64,000 nucleotides of DNA, from NCBI GenBank assembly GCA_963816985.1, contig CAWFMF010000004.1, positions 1,116,001-1,180,000 of the forward strand, read 5' to 3'. The notes beneath the pieces were generated by a model that made no database searches, was not told the DNA's origin, and was given only the letters and a program-made list of their open reading frames with translations. Shown here in pieces: positions 33,346-41,881 of this stretch. The DNA comes from JAIVJM01 sp963816985 (GTDB lineage: Bacteria; Acidobacteriota; Blastocatellia; Pyrinomonadales; Pyrinomonadaceae). The position numbers and the translations under genes were made by a program. Each line of letters begins with the position of its first letter. Position 1 is the first letter of the stretch.

Positions 33346-35961
33346 ATGGCCGAAGAAAACTTGAAAGAAGAGGAAGAGAGACCCGACCTCGACGGTCGCA
33401 CGCCCGACGCCGGGACGCCCGTCGAGCCGGAGACTCTGAACTCGCGTCCCGCGACGCCGACGCCCGCGCCCGGCGCGGACGCGCCGAAGGCGGAAGGCCC
33501 CGAAGGTCAGCCCGTCGCCGCCCGCACCGGCGAGGTCTTCGAGATCGCCGTCCTGCCCTTGCAGCAGACGACGCTCTTTCCGGGGACGGTGATTCCGCTC
33601 GCCGCCGGTCGCCCGCGCTCGGTCGCGGCGGTCGAAGCCGCGCTCGCCACCGAGGAGAAGCTCCTGGCCTGCGTCACCGTGCGCGAAGCGCGCGCCTCCT
33701 CCGAAATCGAGGCCGCGCCGCCCGACGACCTCTACGAAGTCGGCACGCTCGTCATGGTCAAGCGCATGATGCGCAGCCCCGACGGCTTGCAGCTCATCGT
33801 CCAGGGCACCGAGCGCATCCGCGTCGTCAAGTGGACGCAGACCGACCCGTACATCCGCGCCCGCGTCCGCATTCTTCCCGAACTGGCGCGGCGCGACGAG
33901 GAGACCATCGAGGCGCTCTTCAGAAACGTGCAGGCGCTCATCCAACGCGCGCTCGCGATGCTGCCGGAAATCCCGCAGGAGATTCGCTCCGCGATTCTCT
34001 CGTCGCACGACCCCGTACAGCTCGCCTACTTCCTCGCCTCAATCCTCAACCTCGGCGTCGAGCAGGAGCAGCAGATGCTCGAAGCCGACACCGTGGACGA
34101 GCTGCTGCAAATCGCCTACAGCCGTCTCGCGCGCGAGATAGAGATTATGGAGCTGCGCTCGCGCATCGCCAACGAGGCGCAGACCGAGATGTCGAAGGCG
34201 CAGCGCGACTACTTCCTCCGGCAGCAGATGAAGGCCATCCAGAAGGAGCTGGGCGAGGACGAGTCTGGCGAGCAGGCCGAGGCCGACATGCTGCGCGAGC
34301 GACTGGCGGAGGCCGACCTCCCCGAAGAGGTGCGCAAGGAGGCCGAGCGCGAATTGAAGCGCATGGAGCGGCTGCCGCAGGCCGCGCCCGATTATCACGT
34401 CATCCGCTCGTACCTCGAATACATCCTTGAGCTGCCGTGGATGAAGATGTCGGAGGACAAGCTCGACTTGGCGGAGGCGCGGCGCATCCTCGACGAAGAC
34501 CACTACGGCCTCGAAGAGGTCAAGGAGCGCATCCTCGAACATCTGGCGGTCGTCAAGCTCCGCCCCGACTCGAAGAGTCCCATCCTCTGCTTCGTCGGCC
34601 CGCCGGGAGTCGGCAAGACCTCGCTCGGACGCTCGATTGCGCGCGCCCTCGGTCGAGAGTTTGAACGCCTCTCTCTGGGCGGCATGCGCGACGAGGCGGA
34701 GCTGCGCGGCCACCGGCGCACCTACATCGGCGCGATGCCGGGCCGCATCATCCAGTCTTTGCGGCGCGCGGGCGTGAAGAACCCGGTGATGATGCTCGAC
34801 GAGATTGACAAGCTCGGCGCGGACTTCCGGGGCGACCCGGCGGCGGCGCTCCTTGAGATTCTCGACCCGCAGCAGAACAACACGTTCCGCGACCACTACA
34901 TTGATTTGCCGTTCGACCTCTCGAAGGTCTTCTTCATCGCCACGGCGAACCAGATGTCGCCCATCCCCGCGCCCCTGCGCGACCGCATGGAGACCATCTA
35001 CCTCGCCGGTTACAGCGACCAGGAGAAGCTCCACATCGCGCGCCGCTATCTCGTCCCGCGTCAGGTCACGGAAAACGGCTTGCAGCCCGACCAGCTTGAA
35101 ATCACGGACGAGGCTCTGGCCTTCGTCGCCGCGCGCTACACGCGCGAGGCGGGCGTGCGGCAGATGGAGCGCACCGTCGGGCAGATCGCGCGCAAGGCCG
35201 CTCTGCGCATCGCGCAGGGGCTGGCCGAGCGCGTGCGCGTAGAAGTCGGCGACCTCAAGGAGCTGCTCGGCCCGCCGCGCTTCTACCCGGAAGAGGCGCG
35301 CAAGGAGTTGCCGCCGGGCGTGGCGACCGGCATGGCATGGACGGAGATGGGCGGGCAGCTCCTCTTCATCGAGGCGACGCTTCTGCCGGGAAGCTCCGGC
35401 CTCACGCTGACGGGACAGCTCGGCGAGGTGATGCAGGAGTCGGCGCGCGCGGCGCGCTCTTACCTCTGGTCGCACGCCTCGGAGTTCGGCATTGACCCGC
35501 AGATGTTCAAGTCATACGGCACGCACGTCCACGTCCCCGCCGGGGCCATCCCGAAGGACGGCCCCTCGGCGGGCGTGGCGATCACTTCGGCCTTCGCCTC
35601 GCTGATGACGGGGCGGCGAGTCCGCACCGACACGGCGATGACGGGCGAGATAACTCTTTCGGGTCTCGTCTTCCCCGTCGGCGGCATCAAGGAGAAGGTC
35701 ATGGCCGCGCACCGCGCGGGGATTCGCCGCGTCGTCCTGCCCTCGCGCAACGAGGCGGACACCGAAGACATCCCCGAAGACGTGCGGAAGGAGTTGGAGT
35801 TCGTCTACGGCTCGACCGTCGCGGAGGCGCTCGACGCGACGCTCGAAAAGCTCGTCGCCGCCCCGCCCCCGCCGCCCGTCCCCTTGACCGAGGACGCGCG
35901 CGAGCGCGGCGCGACGCATACTCAACCCGACCCCGAACCGGTGCGCGTGCGCGAACGCTAG
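33346..35961 (+). CDS. lon: ATP-dependent protease Lon
   Basis: This 871-residue protein includes an acidic, disordered N-terminal extension of about 55 residues. The LAN substrate domain begins at FEIAVLPLQQTTLFPG. The AAA+ domain has Walker A GPPGVGKT near 417-424 and Walker B VMMLDEIDKLG. The protease domain has the catalytic serine in PKDGPSAGVAI and lysine in GGIKEKVMAA. ATG 33346 is preferred over TTG 33325 because GGGAGAG lies between them. It degrades misfolded and regulatory proteins and follows hsp20 directly. Confidence 0.96.
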   Translation: MAEENLKEEEERPDLDGRTPDAGTPVEPETLNSRPATPTPAPGADAPKAEGPEGQPVAARTGEVFEIAVLPLQQTTLFPGTVIPLAAGRPRSVAAVEAALATEEKLLACVTVREARASSEIEAAPPDDLYEVGTLVMVKRMMRSPDGLQLIVQGTERIRVVKWTQTDPYIRARVRILPELARRDEETIEALFRNVQALIQRALAMLPEIPQEIRSAILSSHDPVQLAYFLASILNLGVEQEQQMLEADTVDELLQIAYSRLAREIEIMELRSRIANEAQTEMSKAQRDYFLRQQMKAIQKELGEDESGEQAEADMLRERLAEADLPEEVRKEAERELKRMERLPQAAPDYHVIRSYLEYILELPWMKMSEDKLDLAEARRILDEDHYGLEEVKERILEHLAVVKLRPDSKSPILCFVGPPGVGKTSLGRSIARALGREFERLSLGGMRDEAELRGHRRTYIGAMPGRIIQSLRRAGVKNPVMMLDEIDKLGADFRGDPAAALLEILDPQQNNTFRDHYIDLPFDLSKVFFIATANQMSPIPAPLRDRMETIYLAGYSDQEKLHIARRYLVPRQVTENGLQPDQLEITDEALAFVAARYTREAGVRQMERTVGQIARKAALRIAQGLAERVRVEVGDLKELLGPPRFYPEEARKELPPGVATGMAWTEMGGQLLFIEATLLPGSSGLTLTGQLGEVMQESARAARSYLWSHASEFGIDPQMFKSYGTHVHVPAGAIPKDGPSAGVAITSAFASLMTGRRVRTDTAMTGEITLSGLVFPVGGIKEKVMAAHRAGIRRVVLPSRNEADTEDIPEDVRKELEFVYGSTVAEALDATLEKLVAAPPPPPVPLTEDARERGATHTQPDPEPVRVRER

Positions 35962-36003
35962 TGCAGAGGCGTCGGCGTTTAGCCGCGTGAGGGGCGTGGG
36001 AAA

Positions 36004-36240
36004 TTAGCCGGGGGTGAAGTGAACGAAGTTCGCGCCGCCCCCGGAACAACACAGGATTAAAAAGTGTGCGCCCCGGCAGGGGCGCGGGAACAGGCGACGT
36101 GTGTGATGATGCGCGTCGGTTCCGCCGCCCCTCCGGGGCGGATTGTTTTTATCGTGTCGTGTTCCGGGGGTTACGCTCCGGCACTCGCGTGCCTTCGCTC
36201 ACCCCCGGCTAATCTCCGCCGCCCCTCCGGGGCTTTCCTT
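36004..36240. repeat. Compound GC-rich inverted repeat, REP-like
   Basis: An outer inverted pair ATTAGCCGGGGGTGA...CCCCGGAACA (36004-36055) and GTTCCGGGGGTTAC...TCACCCCCGGCTAA (36160-36214) encloses small hairpins (CGCCCCGGCAGGGGCG, CGCCCCTCCGGGGCGG). A final CGCCGCCCCTCCGGGGC lies at 36218-36234. Sequences of this style recur as interspersed repeats in several phyla. No ORF of note is present. Confidence 0.7.
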
Positions 36241-36256
36241 AAAGGTAAGACGCAAC

Positions 36257-37649
36257 TTGCTCCGAAGGCTGAAAGGCAGGAGGGCCGTGCTCGCCTTAGC
36301 GTGCTTCGCGCTCGCGGCGTGGGGCGCAAGCGGAGTCGCGCGCGCGGACGGAGGAGTCGAGGACGCGGCGCACGGGCTCGACCCGTTCGTGCTGCTCTCG
36401 ATAGCCTCGATGCTGCTCGTGGCGAAGCTCGGCGGCGAGCTGTTCTCGAAGCTCAAGCAACCGGCGGTGCTCGGCGAGTTGTTGGGCGGCGTCGCTCTTG
36501 GGCGCGCTCGCGCTCTTCGGCGTCGGGTGGGTCGAGAACCTTCGCGCGGACGTGGTCGTCGCCGCGCTCGCCGAGATCGGCGTCATCATCCTGCTCTTCG
36601 AGGTCGGGCTCGAATCGAACGTGCGGGAGATGCTGGAGGTCGGATGGTCGTCGCTCTTAGTCGCCGTGCTCGGCGTCGTCGCGCCGTTCTTCCTCGGCTG
36701 GGGCGTGGCCGCCTACTTCACGCCACATGAGCCGACGCTCGCGCACGTCTTCATCGGCGCGACTCTCTGCGCGACGAGCGTCGGCATCACGGCGCGAGTG
36801 CTCCGAGACATGGGGCGGCTCAGGCAGAAGGAGTCGCGCATCATCCTCGGCGCGGCGGTGATTGACGACGTGCTGGGGCTCCTCATCCTCGCGGTCGTCG
36901 CCGGGGCCATCCGCGCACAGGCGGCGGGCGAGACGCTGGCCGTCGCAGGCGTCGCCGTCATCGCCTTGAAGTCGCTCGCCTTCCTCGCGGGCGCGGTCGT
37001 CGTCGGGCAGTTCGTCGTGCCGCACCTGTTCCGCGGCGCGGGCCGTCTGGAGAGCCGGGGCGTTCTGGTCACGGCGGCGGTGGCGTTCTGCTTCCTCCTC
37101 TCGTGGGCGGCGGCGGCGGTCGGGCTCGCCCCGATCATCGGCGCGTTCGCCGCCGGGCTCGTCCTCGACGAGGTACACTTCGAAGTCTTTCTCCAACGCG
37201 GCGAGCAGACCTTGAACGAACTGCTCGCGCCCGTGAGCGCTTTGCTCGTCCCAATCTTCTTCGTGCTCATGGGGCTCAAGGTTGACTTGCGCGTCTTCGC
37301 GCGCGCGGAGGTGCTCGGCTTCGCGGCGGTGCTCACGGTCGCGGCGATTGTGGGCAAGCAGGTCTGCTCGCTCGGAGTGTTGGAGCGCGGACTCAACCGC
37401 CTCGCCGTCGGGCTCGGCATGATCCCGCGCGGCGAGGTCGGCTTAATCTTCGCAGGGATAGGCGCGACGCTCATGCTGCCCGATGCCGCAGGCGCGCGCG
37501 TGCCGGTCGTCGGCGCGGAGACCTTCGGCGCGGTCGTCATCATGGTCGTGCTGACGACGCTCGTCACGCCGCCCGTCCTCAAGTGGTCGCTCACGCGCGG
37601 CGACGCGCCGGGCGCGACGGACGAGGCGGGGGCCGGGACGGTCGAGTAA
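36257..37649 (+). pseudogene. Kef-type cation/proton antiporter (CPA2), frameshifted
   Basis: The antiporter is split between two frames. The N-terminal frame (start TTG 36257 or GTG 36287) encodes a signal-like segment, an ADGGVEDAAHGLDP linker and TM1 (FVLLSIASMLLVAKLGGELF), then KLKQPAVLGELLGGVAL. The rest continues from about 36498 in the +1 frame with GALALFGVGW, LAEIGVIILLFEVGLESN and the remaining roughly 11 helices. Removing one G from GGG at 36499-36501 restores a continuous Kef/NapA-like protein of about 460 residues. No C-terminal TrkA-N domain is present. It is either a real disruption or an error in the sequence. Confidence 0.8.
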
Positions 37650-37720
37650 ACGAAGCCGACGGCGGCGCAACCCTCTCGCGTCGTCGTCCCTTTAATCAAA
37701 CACGAAGGGGCTTATCTTTT

Positions 37721-38044
37721 ATGGTCAGCAAAAAATCTCAGGTCAAGGCGGGCGTCCCCGCGCGGCGTCGCGGGCAGCAGATGGGCGACGAGTCGAGCCC
37801 GAAGGATAAGACGCTCACGGAGCAGGAGCAGACGCCCGCCCTCAGCGGTCGGCGCAAGACCGCGAGCAAGTTCTACGCGGACGATTCGTCGCAGGCGACC
37901 GGCACGCGCCCCGAAACCATGCGCGACAACAGCCCTTCAGTCCCCGCCGCCATCCCCACCGGCCAGAAGCTCGGCGAGTCCGGCGGCGAGCGACAGTTCA
38001 AGGAGAGGCAGAAGGCCGCGCGCAAAACTAAAAAGAGAGTCTAA
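37721..38044 (+). CDS. Small hypothetical basic protein
   Basis: This 107-residue hydrophilic, Lys/Arg/Gln-rich, probably disordered protein has no cysteine and no membrane segment. ATG 37721 is preceded by AAGGGG. The central FYADDSSQATGTRPETMRDN and the basic end RQKAARKTKKRV are the most distinctive parts. Unknown function. A perfect terminator hairpin directly follows its stop, supporting it as a real gene. Confidence 0.6.
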   Translation: MVSKKSQVKAGVPARRRGQQMGDESSPKDKTLTEQEQTPALSGRRKTASKFYADDSSQATGTRPETMRDNSPSVPAAIPTGQKLGESGGERQFKERQKAARKTKKRV

Positions 38045-38047
38045 AAA

Positions 38048-38092
38048 GGCTTGAGGCCGGAGACTTGTCACACAAGTCTCCGGCCTCAAGCC
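38048..38092 (+). terminator. Terminator hairpin
   Basis: Perfect 21-base arms (GGCTTGAGGCCGGAGACTTG T and complement) with loop CAC, immediately after the stop at 38044. The remaining bases to 38288 contain no gene. Confidence 0.8.
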
Positions 38093-38288
38093 CTTTAACT
38101 CTCTCTCAAAAAAAAAGAAGGCGACGGAGCCCCCCATGCCCCGCCGCCTACGGCCACTTCGTCGTGGCCTGCCCCAAAGTTTCACTCGTTCTCAGAAGGA
38201 ACGCCCGTAAAGTTTCTATATCCTACACCCCGCCCCGGAGCCTTTGGTTGCAGAAACATTGCAAAGCAATGGTGAGTTAAAGACAGCG

Positions 38289-38323
38289 AAAAAGCCCCGA
38301 ATATTGAGCCATAAAGGCTCAAT
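38289..38323 (-). terminator. Terminator of the minus-strand cassette region
   Basis: Stem ATTGAGCC / GGCTCAAT with loop TTTAT, followed on the minus strand by GGGGCTTTTTCG. It lies just downstream of the methyltransferase stop at 38344. Confidence 0.65.
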
Positions 38324-38343
38324 CATGACTCACGCCGCGTCGT

Positions 38344-39063
38344 TCAGACTTGCCCCGCGCTCCGTTTTCTCCAAACGATAGAGTAGCGCCAGAACAGATG
38401 TCTTCTCACCAGCGCGCCCGGTAAGACGTCCGCGCAAATCTGCTCAACCCTCGGCAGCGTGAGATACGTGTCCGTCTTTCCGTGCTCGGCATACGCCTCG
38501 CGCACCTCCCTCGACGGCCTCGGCCTCCCGGTTTTTATGAGCCGGAGAAGCAAGTTCGCGGGGTAAGCAACTCCGTCAAAAAACAGGTCGCTCAGGTCGG
38601 AGCGTTGATAGAGGTCGAGGCAGACGAAGACGCCGCCCGGCTTCAAAGCCTTTCTTATCCTTCTGAGGACGGGCTCGGTCGGCAAGTGGTGGAGCGTCGT
38701 CAGCGTCGCGATGCAATCAAACTGATTATCCGGGAGGTGTCGAGTCATCACGTCTCCCGTGACGAAATCAATGTTCGGATAAAGTTGAGAGTGCCGCTGT
38801 GCGAGGCGAATCATCTGCGGGGATAAGTCTATGGCGAGAACCTTTTCGGCGCGCGCGGCGAGCAAACGGGAGAACTCCCCCGTGCCGCAACCGATTTCAA
38901 GAATCTGCCCGCACCGTTCCGGAACCTGCCCCAGCAGATACCCGTGATAATGCGAGTTGTGATTCCAGTCTTCGTCGGGAAGCAGGGCAATCCGGTCAAA
39001 GTCGGATTGAATTGATTCCGTCGTTTGTCTCGACCGGCTCATCACCTCTTCGTTCTCCGGCAT
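38344..39063 (-). CDS. Class I SAM-dependent methyltransferase
   Basis: This 239-residue methyltransferase has SAM-binding motif I LEIGCGTGEF at 55-64, an acidic residue after strand beta-2 (VLAIDLS), the VTGDVMTRHLP motif and FDCIATLTTLHHLP. The C-terminal part contains a hydrophobic helix (AYPANLLLRLIKTG). The substrate is unknown; the overall look is UbiE/small-molecule type. It is last of a run of small minus-strand genes and followed by a terminator. The ATG at 39063 lies 15 bases after the stop of the next gene upstream, so these are co-transcribed. Confidence 0.85.
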   Translation of the reverse strand: MPENEEVMSRSRQTTESIQSDFDRIALLPDEDWNHNSHYHGYLLGQVPERCGQILEIGCGTGEFSRLLAARAEKVLAIDLSPQMIRLAQRHSQLYPNIDFVTGDVMTRHLPDNQFDCIATLTTLHHLPTEPVLRRIRKALKPGGVFVCLDLYQRSDLSDLFFDGVAYPANLLLRLIKTGRPRPSREVREAYAEHGKTDTYLTLPRVEQICADVLPGALVRRHLFWRYSIVWRKRSAGQV

Positions 39064-39078
39064 GACTCTACTAAAGAC

Positions 39079-39504
39079 CTAAACCCCGCTCTGAGTTTCG
39101 TCGGGCCGCGCGTCTCCGCCCCAGTCCGTTTTCGTCCTGGCGTACTCGACCCAGTCGCCCGACGTGATTAATGTGCGGGGGGAATAAAATTCGGGGTCAG
39201 GCTCATAAACCCAACACGTCTTTGCGTGTGCGCCGAGAGAGATTTCCACCCGCTTCCGCCGGTAAGAGCTTGACGCTTCAAAGTCATCCAACTCCTTCAG
39301 AAGCTCTCCGTCAACCTCATACACTTCGCCGAAGACCGTCGAGCCCGAATCGTCGAGCAGCAAGCCGGGGTACGCGCCCAAATCATAGAGGCTGCCGCTC
39401 ACCTCGGCGTCGGCGATAAATTTTGCGCCGGGAAATCTTTCAGACATCGAGCGCCCGCCGCCGCGCCTCAACGTCCCGTAGACAAAGACGAGATGCTCAT
39501 TCAT
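39079..39504 (-). CDS. Gamma-glutamylcyclotransferase-like (AIG2/GGCT) protein
   Basis: This 141-residue GGCT-fold protein opens with the substrate-binding VYGTLRRGG (8-16) and has the acidic catalytic region in LDDFEASSSYRRKRVEI (E75 candidate). Enzymes of this fold release 5-oxoproline from gamma-glutamyl peptides or amines; the exact substrate here is unknown. Its ATG overlaps the stop of the upstream membrane gene (ATGA at 39501-39504), indicating translational coupling. Confidence 0.85.
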   Translation of the reverse strand: MNEHLVFVYGTLRRGGGRSMSERFPGAKFIADAEVSGSLYDLGAYPGLLLDDSGSTVFGEVYEVDGELLKELDDFEASSSYRRKRVEISLGAHAKTCWVYEPDPEFYSPRTLITSGDWVEYARTKTDWGGDARPDETQSGV

Positions 39505-39902
39505 CCGGCTTCAGCCACCTTGCACGCCGTGCCACGCCCGAACACGAGCCAGGCGAAACAGATTGCGAAGATCGTATATGCAACGAGGACGGCCAACAGG
39601 GGCAGGCTCACGCCTTGAGAGAACTGTTGTTTGGCGAGGGCGAGTGCGCCGACGACGAAGTGGACACAGTTGCCGAGGGAGATCGGCCTCGAATAAATCC
39701 CCCCGATGATGTTGTCTTTCGCCGTCCAATTCGTCAACGCGAAGGCGACGTAGGTCGCGCCGAGAAGCTGTATCAAAACGGGCAAGGGTTCCGCGGCGGG
39801 AGAGCCGAGGGCGCGCAGCAGTTCTGAAGGGGCGAACGACGCGGCCAGCCCGGCAAGGCCGAGGGCCACGCTGCTTGTCGCCATCAATATCTTTGTCTTC
39901 AC
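39501..39902 (-). CDS. Small membrane protein, unknown
   Basis: This 133-residue protein has four predicted membrane helices (about 5-30, 40-60, 75-95, 100-125). It includes the polar, possibly conserved stretch NWTAKDNIIGGIYSRP between helices 2 and 3, a pattern seen in small uncharacterised membrane proteins. Start ATG 39902. It shares a 4-base overlap with the GGCT-like gene. Confidence 0.72.
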   Translation of the reverse strand: MKTKILMATSSVALGLAGLAASFAPSELLRALGSPAAEPLPVLIQLLGATYVAFALTNWTAKDNIIGGIYSRPISLGNCVHFVVGALALAKQQFSQGVSLPLLAVLVAYTIFAICFAWLVFGRGTACKVAEAG

Positions 39903-39992
39903 GACTCAATCTCCTCCGCGCAAAGAAATCTAAGCAGTAAAGGATGATGAAAAGCAGCCTTCAAACGAGTCCGGCTGAATGAGATGTGAGGC

Positions 39993-40619
39993 TTAATCAA
40001 TGCCGAACCCGGTAGAAAAGTTAAAGTCCTTAAGAAGGCGGGCGGCAAATCTCCGACGGCGACTCTTGGCCGCCGGTTTGTTTTCACCTTTCTGCCTCTT
40101 CTCTATCACCGAGCTTGTGAGCAGATTCATGTCAGTTTCAATGGACGCGTCGGCACTAACATCGAGGTTGAAAACTCTGACACCGATCAGTCGCCACTCA
40201 CCCTGATAGAGCTTGAATTGGTGGGTTACCGCCTCCATAGTGCCAGCCGTCTTCGCGTTGTCCTGTATGTAAATGCTTGAGCGACTAATCCTCAAATCCT
40301 CAACCCAGCAACACCCCATCCCGCCAATCGTCTCCTCCCTCGATTTTTCCGCGACGCGATAGCCGCCTTGAGGTAGCCGCAGAAGGACATAGAGTTGAGA
40401 CGTTGATGAGGTGTCTGATGTCTGTCTTTCGATTACCCCCGCCCAATCTTCTAACCCGTCGGCGTTCAAGTCGCCTCTCGCCTCAAGGCTTAATCTATCC
40501 TTGCCTCGCAAGGTGGATTTCAGGAAGACCTCGACACCGGCGAAATCCACTTGAGCAGCCGTCGTGAAGGGACACCATAAAACGATCAGAGCTGATAGAA
40601 CGAGACATGGCTTACGCAT
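39993..40619 (-). CDS. Exported protein with FG-GAP/VCBS-like calcium loop
   Basis: A protein of about 208 residues starts at 40619 (MRKPCLVL). An alternative in-frame ATG at 40637 has no better ribosome site. Signal peptide to about residue 21 (TTAAQ). The motif GDLNADGLEDWAGVIE resembles a metal-binding FG-GAP loop, followed by a beta-rich domain (LYVLLRLPQGGYRVAEKS). The C-terminus is basic (KSRRRRFAARLLK). No function is known. It lies downstream of candidate attC site A, so it may be the body of a third cassette. Confidence 0.68.
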   Translation of the reverse strand: MRKPCLVLSALIVLWCPFTTAAQVDFAGVEVFLKSTLRGKDRLSLEARGDLNADGLEDWAGVIERQTSDTSSTSQLYVLLRLPQGGYRVAEKSREETIGGMGCCWVEDLRISRSSIYIQDNAKTAGTMEAVTHQFKLYQGEWRLIGVRVFNLDVSADASIETDMNLLTSSVIEKRQKGENKPAAKSRRRRFAARLLKDFNFSTGFGID

Positions 40620-40672
40620 AGTGTTTCCAATGCCCATCGTGAGAAGTGGTTTTTCATAATCATTCAACAGAA

Positions 40673-40758
40673 GCCCGACGCCCGTCATCACCCGCGCCCT
40701 CATTCAAGATTGACGAGAGGCCCGTCGGAGGGGCGTCGGGCGCATGCCGTTGTGAGGT
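40673..40758 (-). other. Candidate integron attC site (site A)
   Basis: Read on the minus strand, it starts with ACCTCAC (R'') and ends with GTCGGGC (R'). Between them are arms GGCATGCGCCCGACGCCC and GGGCGCGGGTGATGACG, which pair with two unpaired bases on one side, as in attC stems. The R'' is the exact complement of the 7-mer that starts the preceding cassette (GTGAGGT in site B). The R' deviates from the GTT core needed by known integrases. Confidence 0.55.
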
Positions 40759-40777
40759 GTGGCCTGATTATCAGAGG

Positions 40778-41212
40778 CTACCTCCGCGAAATGCTCAGAT
40801 TCTCCTTCGGCCCCTCATGCCATCTCCTGATCCCTCTCATAATCATTCCGGAGTAGTAGACGGCGGCGGCGAACGGGAGCGTCCAGACGCACAGGACGAG
40901 CCACACCTTCGCAAATCGCTCTAAGCCCCAGTCCACGGAGTAAGCCCCCAGCCGGGAGAGGGCGAACGCAATAGGCAAGGAACCCACGACGGGAATCCAC
41001 AGCCACATAAAGCGGGCGGCCCGCTGACCCCGAAGCCGCCCGAACAGCAAAGGGACGCTCAGGTAAGAAGCCAGGACGACCAGCAGGACGCCGATTTCGC
41101 CGGGCGTCAGAAGCGGCGATTCGCACATCTCCGCCAGGGTGAAAATCTTATACAGCGGGAGAACAACGACCAGTCCCGCGGCAGCGGCGACTTCTAAATC
41201 TACACGCTTCAT
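40778..41212 (-). CDS. Small membrane protein in candidate cassette
   Basis: This 144-residue protein has four predicted membrane helices (LVVVLPLYKIFTL, IGVLLVVLASYLSVPLLFG, FMWLWIPVVGSLPIAFAL, VWLVLCVWTLPFAAAVYY) and a basic C-terminus. Start ATG 41212 with GAGG 9 bases upstream; the upstream extension runs into the attC-like site and is not expected to be translated. The family is unknown. It is enclosed between attC-like sites A and B, consistent with a gene cassette. Confidence 0.72.
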   Translation of the reverse strand: MKRVDLEVAAAAGLVVVLPLYKIFTLAEMCESPLLTPGEIGVLLVVLASYLSVPLLFGRLRGQRAARFMWLWIPVVGSLPIAFALSRLGAYSVDWGLERFAKVWLVLCVWTLPFAAAVYYSGMIMRGIRRWHEGPKENLSISRR

Positions 41213-41237
41213 ATTTGCAGCCTCAGCAAGCGAAAAC

Positions 41238-41325
41238 ACCTCACGCACGGCATCACCCGCGCCCACATTCAACCTTCATGAGAGCGAGCTGGCGGGGCGT
41301 CGGGTGCATGCCGTCCCTGTTAGGT
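41238..41325 (-). other. Candidate integron attC site (site B)
   Basis: Read on the minus strand, R'' is ACCTAAC and R' is GTGAGGT. The inner arms ACGGCATGCACCCGACGCCC (+ strand 41295-41314) and GGGCGCGGGTGATGCCGT (41247-41264) pair over 18 bases with exactly two extrahelical bases (G and A), the hallmark of attC. A loop of about 30 bases lies between. R'' is the exact complement of GTTAGGT that starts the upstream cassette. R' has GTG where active sites have GTT. Confidence 0.65.
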
Positions 41326-41348
41326 TGCGGCGCACGAAGAAACGAACC

Positions 41349-41702
41349 TTATGGGTTGATGACTGATTGTTGTTTGAAGCGTCCGAGCTTGTCAAAGAAA
41401 CGTGAACACAGCCCGTCACGGATTGCAGCGCGCCGCGAGAGAACCTCCGATTTGATAGGCTTGCCGAAGAACACTCTGAAACGCTCGCCTTCATCATCAC
41501 GCTTAAATTTTACGCTCGTGAATCTATACCAATCGAGCTTAACGCGATCATCGGCAGGCACGGACGCAACGACGCATTGTTCACCAGCAGAAATATCATT
41601 AGCCAACGTGGCCTGATGCCCGGTGGTATTTAAATCGAAGAATGCACCGGTTCCGAACATTTCTGCGTGCGGACGATTACGACAGTTGTTGAAGAGAAGC
41701 AC
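41349..41702 (-). CDS. Hypothetical protein in candidate cassette
   Basis: This 117-residue protein has a GTG start at 41702, preceded by AAAGGAG at good spacing. It is not recognised. A central beta-rich region (FDLNTTGHQATLANDISAGEQCVVASVP, DRVKLDWYRFTSV) suggests a small EVE/PUA-like fold, which is a guess. The G+C content is lower than in neighbouring chromosomal genes. It lies between attC-like site B and the site at 41730-41779, so it has the form of a single-gene cassette. Confidence 0.68.
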   Translation of the reverse strand: MLLFNNCRNRPHAEMFGTGAFFDLNTTGHQATLANDISAGEQCVVASVPADDRVKLDWYRFTSVKFKRDDEGERFRVFFGKPIKSEVLSRRAAIRDGLCSRFFDKLGRFKQQSVINP

Positions 41703-41729
41703 AAGCCAACTCCTTTCATAGAGGAAGCA

Positions 41730-41779
41730 ACCTAACGCTTATTATACGCCCAAATGGGCGTATAAGATTGATGTGAGAT
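41730..41779 (-). other. Candidate attC site (site 0), proximal end of array
   Basis: On the minus strand it runs from ATCTCAC to GTTAGGT (a full GTTRRRY core, preceded by GC). The inner perfect 10-base arms TTATACGCCC / GGGCGTATAA enclose loop ATTT. The size, about 50 bases, resembles short attC sites. It starts the cassette holding the gene at 41349-41702. Confidence 0.55.
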
Positions 41780-41790
41780 TGGCGGTTAAA

Positions 41791-41832
41791 CGGGGCAGCC
41801 TCCGCGTCTGGCGCGACGCGGAGGCTGCCCCG
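41791..41832 (-). terminator. Terminator hairpin after korB
   Basis: 17-base perfect inner arms (GGGGCAGCCTCCGCGTC / GACGCGGAGGCTGCCCC) downstream of the minus-strand korB gene and upstream of the cassette region. It insulates the two. Confidence 0.75.
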
Positions 41833-41881
41833 TTCGGATGAATGATGGTGGGCCCGTGTGGGCACGCGTGGGGCTCAGGGT

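Noticed and set aside
39903..39992. Third downstream attC-like site
   Set aside because: GCCTCAC and a short AGCC/GGCT pair are present, but the stem is weak and the R''/R' complementarity rule that holds for the other sites fails.
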